Shown: piece after piece, positions 11,761 through 23,600 of the stretch
Layout: each line of letters begins with the position of its first letter
How positions within the stretch are numbered: the stretch's first letter is position 1
Assembly (NCBI RefSeq): GCF_000237925.1
Contig: NC_031496.1
Location: 9,780,905 to 9,844,904, forward strand
DNA length: 64,000 bases
Direction of reading: 5' to 3'
From: Schistosoma mansoni
Taxonomy: Eukaryota; Platyhelminthes; Trematoda; Strigeidida; Schistosomatidae
Translations under genes and position numbers: made by a program
The notes under the pieces: generated by a model
The model's input: only the letters and a program-made list of their open reading frames with translations
The model's database searches: none
Told to the model about the DNA's origin: nothing

Positions 11761-11854
11761 GAAAACATGAATAATATCTATCTGGAATAACATCTATATT
11801 CATCGTAAAAAAAAAGAATAACAAAAGTTGTCAAATTTAATTTCAATAGTTAGA

Positions 11855-12240
11855 TTATCATTGAAGACCTGGAAGCACTAGATAGCTGTTTCGTCAAAAT
11901 GATTTCCTTGAGTTCTCTAGTGAGAAGCTATAACTAGTGGAGTTAAATATGTGTCAGGTATAGATATGTATCTACCTTAGACAATGGATGAATGGTTGAG
12001 AAAAATCATGGATCGATTGAAGTTAGATATTAACACCGTTGGATACCAGCTAAGTGGTCCGCAGATTAAACGTTCATGTGCGAGACTGATTTGAGTCCCG
12101 CATGCGGGATCATGGATGCGCACTGTTCATGAGTCCCACATTAAAACAAAACAAACATCCAATGATTTCATGCTTTCACGGTGGTCTAGTTTTAATCGAT
12201 TCATGAATTTTACTATTAAAATCACTACAATCTTCACACT
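11855..12240 (+). mobile_element. Hammerhead SINE, full-length, decayed
   Basis: The head (TTCTCTAGTGAGAAGC, GGATGAATGGTTGAG, ATTAACACCGTTGGATACCAG) runs to about 12050, then AGCTAAGTGGTCC (A box), a B-box remnant near 12090 and a ribozyme remnant at about 12117-12160 (GCGCACTGTTCATGAGTCCC...AAAACAAACATCC), then the tail to CACTACAATCTTCACA. GAAA and stem II are changed, so the ribozyme is probably inactive. The 5' end carries another partial tail/ribozyme piece (11868-11895) in inverse orientation. Confidence 0.6.
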
Positions 12241-12287
12241 TTCTTGTTCTGATCACAAATTTAATTTCAACAAATTATTTACCATTT

Positions 12288-12805
12288 ATTTAAACACATA
12301 AATATTGGTACAAGGAAGCACCAGATACATATGCGCCGCACAAATTTCATTCGATTTATGTGAGGGCTGTGATACTGACCAGGTGCCCAAACCGAAGCAG
12401 GTGGTTTTCTTAGGTGGCCACACCCCGAGCCTTTGACCTATAGGTCTAACCCACAAGGCAGTGGAGCATCGTGAGGAGATGCAGTCCCATGGTAGTCGGT
12501 GACCAACGACTGATTCATACGCTATTTGTTCCCCCAGGATACTGGAGCCCATGTACACCATTGGTTTGGAATCAGGGTTTTCCAACTCCCCTAGGTGAAC
12601 ATTCCGTGTCCACCAACCCGGTTAAAGTGCCGGACATTCGCTTTTCGTTTTCTCACTTTCGTAAACAACACCCCCGCCACGAGAAGGCAGTGAGTAGGAC
12701 TTCCCTTTCAGAGGCTATATACGCGTAGCCATATGAGAGCATTTTGAGAGGGAGAGCGGACTCTCCCCACTCTTGGCCGTACCAGGGCTTTGGGGGCTGG
12801 TAATA
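12288..12805 (-). repeat. Dispersed ~0.5 kb repeat, copy 1
   Basis: One of five copies in the window (also about 23365-23815, 25775-26140, 31125-31520, 61080-61610). Landmarks, in this copy's plus-strand order: GGTACAAGGAAGCACCAGATAC, CCTTTGACCTATAGGTCTAA, AACCCTGATTCCAAACCAATGG in inverse, and GGCCGTACCAGGGC. It has open frames on both strands that are conserved between copies only because the DNA is. The A-rich end (AAATAATTTGTTTAAAC-like) suggests a retroposon whose 3' end is at the low coordinate here. It may derive from a LINE 5' region (see the copy at 23365). Confidence 0.7.
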
Positions 12806-12904
12806 TAGGACTAGTAATATCAATACTTTTCACTGGTACCAATACCATATTAGTGATCTTTTTTGTAGTTTACTTTATTAGATTGATTCGAAGACATCTT
12901 TTTT

Positions 12905-13115
12905 TGGTAATGAACAAATTAGAGCTGCGGCTCAATGGCTAAGGCGTTTGACTTTCAGCTACCAAATTGAAAAGTTCGAACTGCACTCCACATACCTTGG
13001 TTTGAACAACCGGGTATCATCACCAAGGAAGTGATGAGTGGTATAATCTTTATTTGAATGAAAGACGGACATCTCTCTACGGTATAGGTTCGTAAGTTGA
13101 CTATCATCATTCGTT
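12905..13115 (+). mobile_element. tRNA-derived SINE (second family)
   Basis: GCGGCTCAATGGCTAAGGCG (A box) followed by AAAAGTTCGAACTGCAC (B box) about 45 bases on gives a pol III type II promoter. The body continues through ACCGGGTATCATCACCAAGG and GATGAGTGGTATAA. No ribozyme seen. Related copies: 21320-21430 and, weaker, 28205-28290. Lack of a foldable acceptor stem argues against a tRNA gene. Confidence 0.65.
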
Positions 13116-16100
13116 TCTTTTTATGAATTCAGAGCATTACTTTACTCCTTACTTCTCATTATTCCCTCAGTTCTATTCGTTCTTTTAGCAACACACTTTC
13201 TCTACCACTACTAATTGTATACTTACTTTCTACATCTTGCTAATCTCTTCTCATTGCATTAAAATGAAATATATCATCGCTTTTAGCCAGCGGATGTTTA
13301 TTCCAGGTTCTTAGTTTCTTATGATTTACTGACGTCATAAAATTTCCTAAACATGAAAACGAACATCCATTACTTTATGATCACTAGCTTAATGCTTATA
13401 TCAATGTACGGTAATAGTTAATATTACATGTGAATTTAACTTACCACCTACTGCTTATATAGACAAACGAATTATTACCTACTATAGAAATACTTTTTTC
13501 TCAGAGTTCATAGATATCACCCATCTAAGGAATGAAGTTTAACGGTTAAACATGATAAAACTTATTCTGATTTTCAATCAATCAAAAATCAATAAGATGG
13601 ACAGTAAACTAATAGCTGTTAAAAAAAGGTATAATCAGAGAATAGAATCATAATTTTGTTATAGTATATTAGTATGACCATAAGGATCTTATACGATAAG
13701 GGAAATACAATATCGTTGACAAAACACGAATTGACAAAAACTACGATTACTTCGCCTAAAACTTTATATCACACTGAGTTGAGGAATATCAGAAGACAAA
13801 ACTTGTTATGACTGAGGACGATTCCTGTTGAAGAAAAATACCACTATTTAAATTCACTTTTAAATAATACAAGATTACAACCAAAAAGCGACTACGTAGT
13901 TTTTGGTGAATTCTCTAACAATAAAACGGATTCCTCAATAAGGACTTCACAATCACATAACAGAGTGAATTGAAATCCCCAGTATAAAAATTGAGACCTC
14001 ATTGATCAGTGACATGAAAATTTGATTTTCAATTCAACCCATTCCCACAATACACTTTCTCTAATCTCCGTCCTCATAGCCACTTGATATTCACTAATAA
14101 AAAAATGTTCCGAAGCTTGAAAAATCTAAGTGCTCTTCTAAATCAATGAAAGTCTTGCGAATGTTATTTTCAACATGATGCAGTCGATCTGAGTTCGTGG
14201 AATTTTTCCAGTTTTATTCACTGGTCCGTAAGCACACAGAAACTCAATTATAAACAGGGTTTTTTAATTTCATCATTTTCAAACAACAGTCCCTCAAGTT
14301 ATTGCATGAGTGAATGATAAACAAATGTTTACTTATATAATGAGTCTCTGGCAAAATCGGAATCTCAGTCATTTACGTTTTAAAAGGATTTCGATCAAAT
14401 TCATTTTGTGCTCTAGATGCTTTATATACACATGTGCCATTTTGCTACAGAAAACGACTAACCAGTTACGATCATTTAATATCTTTTTAATCAGTGTTTT
14501 GTATCAATAGATCAGGTTTCATCAGGAATTATCACTTAACCACACTGTTCATACCAATTTAGGAGATCGATCACGCACATCATGTGCATATGCAGTTGTT
14601 ACAATCACTTGATAATCAAACTCAACTATTAGATTTCACTTCTCTATAACTATTACACAGACAAATAAGAAGTTTTTTGTGCACAGTATCTTATATTCGA
14701 ATAAATTACTAATCTATCAGCTACTGTTAATTCAAATTGGTTGAAATAAATAGTTTAATGAAATATAATCACATTTTTCTCCATAATCAACACAGTTAAT
14801 TAAATGGTATATTCAATTGTTGATTGGGATATCTGAAGTTAAACAAAATTGGTTGTATTTCGGTTGTAATTGAAAACATAACAATGCTTAAACTATAGTT
14901 TTCATTCACTTTTATATAATACGGTCTATCAAAGTTACCCTTGATGATGTATACTTTAGACGTAAATAAAGAGTGTTCAATATTTTGTTACGCAATTCAC
15001 CTGGTGAACAACATTTGTTCACTCAATATTTATCATAAATGGGCACATGATAAATAATTTATCGGTTCTTAATTGAACATTAAATTTATCAATAAACAAA
15101 ACACATGGTATTCACATGTCTGAACATAACAAGGAATGTACATTCGAGATATTATCAGAAACTTCCGTCAAGAGATACACTTGATTAGTTGATCACCTTT
15201 TTTTTAAATCAGTCACATTCAAACATTTTTTACAGGTTACACGTAAAACGATGTTAATACTCACTACATAACCAATTTTCTTCTATTTATTTAGAGTTAG
15301 GCAGGAGAAAACAATAGATTGACAATTCATAGTTATTTGTGTACACATATTATCTTCCGACCCAAATGGTATTTGTAAACGGGTCCTATACGTGTCACAA
15401 TAAAGAACTTTGAAAGTCTTGTAGATTTTTAAGCAAATAGAGAGTCTAAGAATGGAGCCCAACACATGCGTGTAATCCTATTTTGGACTTATCAGCTGTA
15501 TCTCCGTGTTAATTTTTACAGTGAGACTCGAACCCAGTACCTTTGGCATCAAATATACAACAGGTTATCCCTTGAGTTAGAGCTCAAACAGGAATGCGAA
15601 TGAACTATATTTAATTTGCAAGGGTTTGAATCTTTCCATCGTCAATTTTATAGACTGCAGTTGATCAACTACTTCTGAAATATGTCCATCCTGAATGGAC
15701 TGTCTAGATATTTTCATCAAGTCACAAATATCTTTAGAGAAAATTTAACAGCACAATTCATCCCCGTTGTACAAACCAGTAGCTATTTGGACTCAGTAGC
15801 TCACTGAATAACCCGTAGGGTATTTGATGTAAAAGGTACTGGGTTCGAGTCTTAGTGTACAGGTACATCCTGCTAGTGAGTCCCACATAGATATAGACGA
15901 GTGTTGGACTTCGTTACTAGCCGCTATAGAACTTTACCTAAAAATGCTTGACTCGATAGCAATCTCCAGGCGATCCATTCAAGATGCATATATGCCAAAA
16001 GACACCGATCTATCCAGAGATTGTTAAATATTACACACGGCATTTCTTTAGAAAAAAACGTTTGCTATACATTCCTAGGTTCCTACTAACTTTCGAAATT

Positions 16101-18169
16101 ACTCTAATTTTCCGAATTTAAATCTCCAGTTTAATTACCTTTTTTCGTTTGCAATTTATACACGCAAATTTCCATTCATCGATTAATTCGTTCACTTCCT
16201 TCACATATTTATTTGTAAAAATACTATTCTTCATAAAACATTGTTAACTAAAATTCGATTAGAGGCTAATTGGTGGGCAGTTCGAGCTTGATATTTCAAA
16301 TCTATTATCTCACCAAATAATTCGATAGTACTGCTGAATATTAAATTAATTTTCTAAACATACTGTAATATTATCCATTCATTTTAGATAATTCATCATA
16401 GTTTCTTGTAATCAGACTTCTGTAATATATTTGTTTAGATAACGGTTTAACTAAGTGAATTTCCACTAAATACAATTAGTTATTGTTAGAAACTAAAGTG
16501 TTACACCAATGAATGATGAATTCGAAAAATGAGAAATAATGATCTGGTACATATTAAGATCGTTAATTCTACTCAAACATCACAAAAGACTACTGTAGAC
16601 AACGCATATACGACTATTCGTAATATTATACATGACTGACAAATTAATCATGCTGTTTATATTAACGAATTTCTCCTAATCACACTTCGACTATTATCAT
16701 AGATGCATCTCTAACATAATGAGAACAAAACTATTCGTAATGCTTAAAATGTATTCAGGCTATTAATAGTTCAAACGACCAAGGATTGGACAGTGAAATA
16801 CAATAAAATTCCAGTAGACAAAATTAGTATATTTCATCTTGTTACCACATTCAGACTAGTTAATCATTCATACGTATTATACAATAAACATATATACAAA
16901 AGTTCAAAGTTAATCATATGAATAAATGTACAAAGTAACACATGAAACCAGAGTGATATATTCAGTTGTTATTCCTTTCCTATCTTATACAGCCAAAACA
17001 AGTTAAGACTCACACGTTACAAAGTCTTCATAATATAATGAATAGAAAAAAACTTTATGAATGAGAGAGTAAACTAATATGCTAAAATAGTTATCTATAA
17101 TTAAGTCCAAAAATTCTTATTTTAAGCGTATTTGATAGTGTTTTCAATAATAACATTTAGATGTGATTCTGGACATTAACAGTACAACCCTAACGTTGAA
17201 ATTGTAAGATACACTAAAAATGAATAATGACAGTGTACTATTGTGAATTATTGATGTTGATACAATAATGATTCTTATCGTAGTTTTTCTTAATATTATC
17301 ATAACTTTTTCAACTTGACAATCACATGTAAATCATACCTTAGTTTATAGGTTACGACATATTGTGTTATACTCTATTATGTTCATTTATTTTGATGACA
17401 TTTCTTGAGGAACAAAAACTCTCCTGAAATGCATCACATCTATTCTTACTTGTGTGTAAGTTGTTATCGTTAAAAAGTGTCATTGAATGTATTGATCATT
17501 CGACATACTAACCTAGTCGTATTACATCCGCTTTTGTATTAAAAGTATTCCTCGTTGTATTCTTACTTTAAACTCAAACTCATACAAATTATAATACAAA
17601 ACAAGTTAGAATGAAATGTAAATTAGGAGAAAAATGTTTAAAAGTTTTGATATAAACAGTAAAATTTGAAATTGAACAAACGAACATGGATAATTCATAA
17701 AGCAGATGAAATATTAAAAAGAGAGAAAATAAAAAAGAAACGACTCGAAGATATTTATCTCGCTTTTCGCAAGATTGAACTTAAAAATCTGACTCCTAAG
17801 AAATTAAGCTAAAAAAAGAAGATCTTCAGTAAAAAATTACACACACACACACAAGAAAAAGAATGAAGGAAAACAGATTTTACATATACATAGTACACTT
17901 TTTATACACATGAGAACAAGGAAACACCATTGGGAAGATTATTTATACAAAGTATGATAAAATGGTTGAATTGAATGAGGACACAATAACAAATTACATT
18001 ATAAACAAGATAGAAACTGATCGAGAAAAAAAAACACCCAACAAATCATAATAATGTTGTATACTTTTAAAATATTTTTATGCGGCTTGAAGGTAAATAA
18101 CGTTTCTCATATGATTGACAGGATATCTGGCTCGTCGATTCGTAACTTTTTGGTTAGCAATTAACGATT
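13116..18169. other. Intergenic flank downstream of the ADAM17-like gene
   Basis: AT-rich and free of convincing exons. At 15515-15590 (inverse) and 15790-15905 there are two tRNA-like stretches (GGTACTGGGTTCGAGTCTTAG at about 15835), the second followed by a decayed hammerhead-like CTGCTAGTGAGTCCCACATAG (about 15873). They face each other, perhaps another broken fold-back SINE. A short (CA)n lies at about 17841-17853. Part of this stretch may be 3' UTR of the ADAM gene. Confidence 0.5.
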
Positions 18170-18187
18170 TCACTCATGGTACCTATT
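18170..18187 (-). CDS. ADAM17-like, possible last exon (very short tail)
   Basis: A good acceptor (TTTTTATTTACAG) is followed in the required phase 0 by codons for NRYHE and a stop. This would give a tail of only a few residues, against about 130 in human ADAM17. No clear AATAAA is seen close downstream. Another tail exon between 18190 and 20500, or beyond, cannot be excluded. Confidence 0.3.
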   Translation of the reverse strand, partial: NRYHE

Positions 18188-20511
18188 CTGTAAATAAAAA
18201 CATTTTACCATCAAATATAAATATATACATAGTCTAATCACTAAAAAGATCTTGTTTCAGCACAATATGGCTTTCCTATATCCTATGCAATTGAACTTTT
18301 TAATACTAACCTCATTACTCGAAAATCTTTTTAAACACAATGAACATTGATGCAATAAGCTTTTCATGAGTATACATAAAAAGGGAACAGTAAATGTTGA
18401 CAAATGAATTATCTGAGTCTCTCGCAGTTATCAACTGTAGATGAACATCTCAAAAATGTCAAATGTGACAAAGATTGATAGCCGAAGCTTAGGTCAAACG
18501 ATAGACAAATGTTAGATTTTCAAAAGCATGGTGATAAATCTAATGTTCCTGTATACATTTCAGACATCTCGAGAACTAATGACCAGAATTAATACATAAA
18601 GAATAGAATACCTAATTCCGGATGTTCACTGTAAGATGATACCCCTGAACACTAATAGATAGAGCATAGTGATACACTTGACTTTTTCTTGTCTAATTAT
18701 GCTGATGAAGTCGGGAACCACAGGAAAACTACAGATACTTGACTACAAGTAGTTGCAGAAAATAAATTGTTTGGTCGATGTTAAATTTAATTAAACGGTT
18801 TTAGATAAGGAGAGTAGTCAGTTCACTATATTGTGAAGATGTACCGACAGAAATGGAAAAAACATTTATTGTAAACTATAGGCTATAGTATACTCAAATG
18901 TTTGATGATGAATGAAAGTGATGGTAAAACCTTGGGTTGGTCAGATAAAACTTAAGATCGATTGACGACCAATAGTAAATGTTTTGATTGTTTGTTTACT
19001 AGTTATAAGAAAACCATAGTAAGATTAGTTAAATGATATAACTCAAAATTATCCATAGGGCAAGAGGCTTTACCTTGTTGTTAGGTCTTGGACACGAATA
19101 TATGCATGGTTCAAATGTCTATTTTCTAATTCATTTAAGCGCTTTTCTCTTTAACCCCACATCGTCATTTGCGTCATTGGGATGAGACATAATTGGAATT
19201 CATATACCATTAATACTTTGTTTACTTGGTTTTGAGAGATAATTTAGGTCTAAGGGCTGTTAATGAAACTATCTAAGCCAAGGAAGCTAGATTAAGATTC
19301 GAACCAAGGACTAGGTTAGTATGATCTGCCATCTTCCACAGAAAACACTTCTGTTAAGTATGCGGATGACCTCAATATAAGTACGCCGATTCCTACCTCT
19401 TCACATCCCCCTAAACAAATGAGCTGTTTCTCATGAAACGATGGTCTGTTGTTAATAGTCTCACATTTAATCCCTCCAATGTCAAACTGTTAGTTTTAAC
19501 CTGAGACATTAATAGAGCTGAAACGCCTGGTTGGAATCCCATAAAGTTTGTACTATTGGAGATTCGTAATAAAAAGTTTCATAGGTCATTTATTTTGGTG
19601 AAAGATTTTTCCTTGATCTCTCTTTATCATTTCATGTTTTATTAACATCGGAGAATTTTTTCTGTCTGACGTATTATATACAGAAGCTGTATGCTTTCGG
19701 CATTACTCGGTATTTACTTTTACGATGTGTGAATTCCTATATATTGCCTACTATTCTTTACTGTTCCCTATTATTCTTACTTGGACTTTTGAGGAAAGAT
19801 TTCGTTGTGTTACGGAGAGTGCTGAAGTGAGTTAGTTTGGTGTGATGGATATACAATTGAATTCTCGCAAACTCTTGATAAGTGCTATCTTATCAGATAC
19901 TAATCATCCATTTCATTTATATCTTTCTCGTTATATACCTTCTAGTAGGACGAGGCACCAATACATAAGAATCTATGCACACAAGCAAAGGTAACAAAGC
20001 TCTACAATACCGTAATTGGCAAATATGTAATAGCTGAACTAGTTAATAACTTGTATTCCTGAACATGTTGCTAACTAGAAGTTGTACAGATTTTCATCTT
20101 CTTGAAAACCTTTCAATTAATTTTAGGCAGTATATATATATATATGCAATTACCGGTTGTCGTTATTTTTAAATTTTGCAAGAGAAACTTGTCGAAATAT
20201 TTTTTTCTTGGTAATTCCATATCGTACTAACTATATTATATTAAATAAAGCCATTAGTAATAACAAGTGTGGTTACTTGTCAAATGTTTTACTCAGAGTT
20301 AATGTTCGTTATCTATCAATCAATCCTAGGTATTTTTATACATTCTAGTATTTTTATTATTTTGTTTTTCACAGATACTACTAATGGAACATGATTAGAC
20401 AACAAAATTTCTTCTAAAAATGAATACTTTAACATAAATTTCAGAATACTGAAGGGGTAACACACATTGAACAACAAAGTATCTGATGCGTATCAAATCA
20501 TAAAAACTTAC

Positions 20512-20663
20512 TAAGTAAGCAACACATGCACTCAATGGTATCCATACGATAAGTGATAAAAAGACTGCGAAAAATACCAGATTGTCCCAAGCAATAGTGC
20601 CTATTGTTTTATTTATAAAAAAATCAATCAACGATAAAATGAATATATTTTCAAAACAAGAGT
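20512..20663 (-). CDS. ADAM17-like: ADAM17-like, exon 14: transmembrane segment
   Basis: After a T-rich tract and CAG it encodes DSCFENIFILSLIDFFINKT, IGTIAWDNLVFFAVFLSLIV and WIPLSACVAYL. DNLVFFAVFLSLIVWIPLSACV is the membrane helix and matches [27 protein letters not shown] of human ADAM17. The donor GTAAGT at 20511-20506 is strong, so a further exon should follow. Without splicing, the frame runs on to a stop at 20395. Confidence 0.88.
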
Positions 20664-23600
20664 CTGTTTTTTAAAAAAACGAACAGGAAAACAACTTAAG
20701 TAAAGTATGGGGTTTTTAAATGGTATCTGTTTTTATATTTTCTGGAAACATTGATAATCAGAACACTTAGTGATTTAATGTTTAGGAAATAAGCTATGGT
20801 GTGATACATATGAGTTTCATAGTTTGAAAAAAAAGTGTTACATTATAAAGTTTGACAACACGAACTCAATCTTTAAAGATATAATGATTGCTTATTGACA
20901 ATATGATAAATAACGAAAATTCTACTAATGTAAAATGTATGGTTAGAATTACCTTAAATGTCTATGACATGAAATTTATTTGTTTGATGACTGAAAATAA
21001 AAATAACATTCGCGTATTTTTTTCATTTATGTAATTAAATTATAACTCCGCCTGTAGCTCCTCCGGGGGCTACTGCCGGTCCCAAGCCCGGGTAAAGGAG
21101 GAGGGTTGGGCATGGGGTTAGCGACCTCGTCCCGTAGAAAACCAACTTGCTAAGAAAACGCTATAATTAAATTATGACTGAATGATTCACCATACATCTA
21201 AGTTGCAGTCAATGAAGTACAAATTTGAAACTTGGTGTACTAATCAGCCATAGACAAGTAGGAACTGCTATTAACCCCCAGTATTTTATAATTGACAACA
21301 CAGTACGTATATACATGATTGCTGAGTGATGGCTCAGTGGTTCAGGCATTCGACCCTCAACTGCTAAGAAGCAGGTTCGAGCTCCACTACACCAGATTCC
21401 GGATATGATCACTAGCTCTCACACTAAGAGGATGACTTGAAGTTAACTACGCGAATACGCGCCTCTTAATAAGTCGGTAATAGTAACAAGATTTTATATC
21501 TCACAACCCAATGATCATTCAACCACAAGATCAATTTTATTATGTGGAGAGCTTGTTAGGAGATTCTTTGATGATTTTAATGATTATATTTATATGTATA
21601 ATCACCGACAACTATATATTTGTATAGAGAGAAAGCTTGAGCTTTCGTATGCAGGAATTAAATTTCTGGGTTTGATTCCCACCTACAAAATCGTGGATGG
21701 GCAGTGTTGAGAAGTCCCATACCAGGACAAAACAGACTACCAGTGCTCCAAAAATTCAAATGGTTGTTCAACTTTGATCGGTTAATAATTTCAATGAAAT
21801 TTAACAGACTCTACAACCCTTTACCGATATATATATAATACCGTCAAACACACAAAGACTTTCAAACATCGATGGGTTAAACTATTAAAGATAATAAATA
21901 TTTAGATTAATATATATATATATATATATATACACGAATTAAAATTTTCTCAATGATAAGAATTATATTCAATGATTAGAACAAGACGACCCTAAATAAT
22001 AAAAAAATTGGTGAATATACATGTTTTTTTATAGAGTTGAGATCGTGAGTCAATTGAAGCTAGACAACCATGGAAAACCTGGAAGCACTGGACGGCCGTT
22101 TCGTCCTATTATGGGACTCCTCAGCAGTGCGCATCCACGACCCCGCACTCGCGAGATTCGAACCCAGGACCTACCAGTTTCGAGCCAGAACCCTTAACCG
22201 ATAGACCACTGAGCCGGCATCCAACGGTGTTAATGTTTAACTTCAACTGATCCATGAAATTGAGCAACCATTCACCAATGTCATCAGTGAGTTACTATCT
22301 CACAACAGACCTGGTTGAACTCCACCGGTTACTGCTTCTCACTAGAACTCCAGGAAATACCTCATGGAGTCAGTCACTAGTGAGCACATGATCATTATTA
22401 AGAAGGGGTTTTGTGGAGATTTTAGTAATTTTATAGAGTTGAGATCATGAGTCAATTGAAGCTAGACCACCATGGAAAACCTGGAAGCACTGGACGGCCG
22501 TTTCGTTCTATTATGAGACTCCAGCTCAGTGGTCTAGTGGTTAAGCGCTCGCGCGCGAGACTGATAGGTCCTGAGTTCGAATCTCGCGAGTGCGGGATCG
22601 TGGATGCGCACTGCTGAGGCGTCCCATAATAGGACGAAACGGCCGTCCAGTGCTTCCAGGTTTTCCATGGTGGTCTAGCTTCAATTGACTCACGATCTCA
22701 ACTCTATAAAATTACTAAAATCTCCACAAAACCCCTTCTGAATATACATGTTAATAAAAAAAAATGCTACCTACCGAAATTCTTGTGTTTAGAATAATGA
22801 ACTGGTGTCCAAAATCGTAATATCCGCTTACTTTTCGATTCTATACATTTTCCCGCCATACAATAACCATTAAGACATGGACGATAATCTTGTAAATGAA
22901 TATGTACTAAAGGTTGTTCATGATAATATGAATTAATATTTTTTAAATCAATTGTAGGCAATTTTTGACTTTTATTATGAACAATAAAATGATATGTATC
23001 ATTTAATGAATGTTTATCATATAACCGTAATATATTAGATGAGAATGGTAATAATTTATGCATAGAATAGAGAATTAATTGTTTTGAATGATAAATCATT
23101 GAATAGGATTTTGAATGTTTTACAGTATTCTGTTTAAAATATAATAGATATTCATTTTGAGTCAATATGACAGGAAGGCATATGGTGCTTTGATTTTTAG
23201 TTGAATTTGATGTTGGAAATAAACAGCAAATAAAGCACGATTCTTCAACTATTTGCATTAGAAGAATGAAAAAAGAGTACATATTAAGTGATACTTTTAT
23301 ATTTGAAAACTTAATCTACTGAATTATAAATGTAAGTAGTTAGTACAATCTAAATTCATTCATTATTTACGCCTCCAAATACCCTGGTACGGTCAAGAGT
23401 GGAGATAGTGCGCTCTCTTCCTCTTGAATTGCTCTCATATGACCACGCGTATATAGCCTCTGCCAGGGAAGTCCTACTCACTGCCTTATCGTGACAGAGG
23501 TGTTGTTTACGAAATTGAGAAAACGAAAAGCGAATGTCCGGCACTTTAACCGGGTTGGTGGATATGGACGATCCACCTAGGGGAGTTGGCAAACCTTGAT

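Noticed and set aside
12286-12728. Overlapping ORFs on both strands, similar to those at 61028-61647 and 23356-23700
   Set aside because: They recur only because the dispersed repeat recurs; open on both strands and with no known domain.
21320-21430. Possible tRNA gene
   Set aside because: A and B boxes are present, but there is no 7-bp acceptor stem or anticodon arm, and copies exist at 12905 and 28205. It is a SINE head.
22439-22700. Possible CRISPR-like or tandem repeat array
   Set aside because: The repeats are inverted, only two, and explained by the fold-back SINE.
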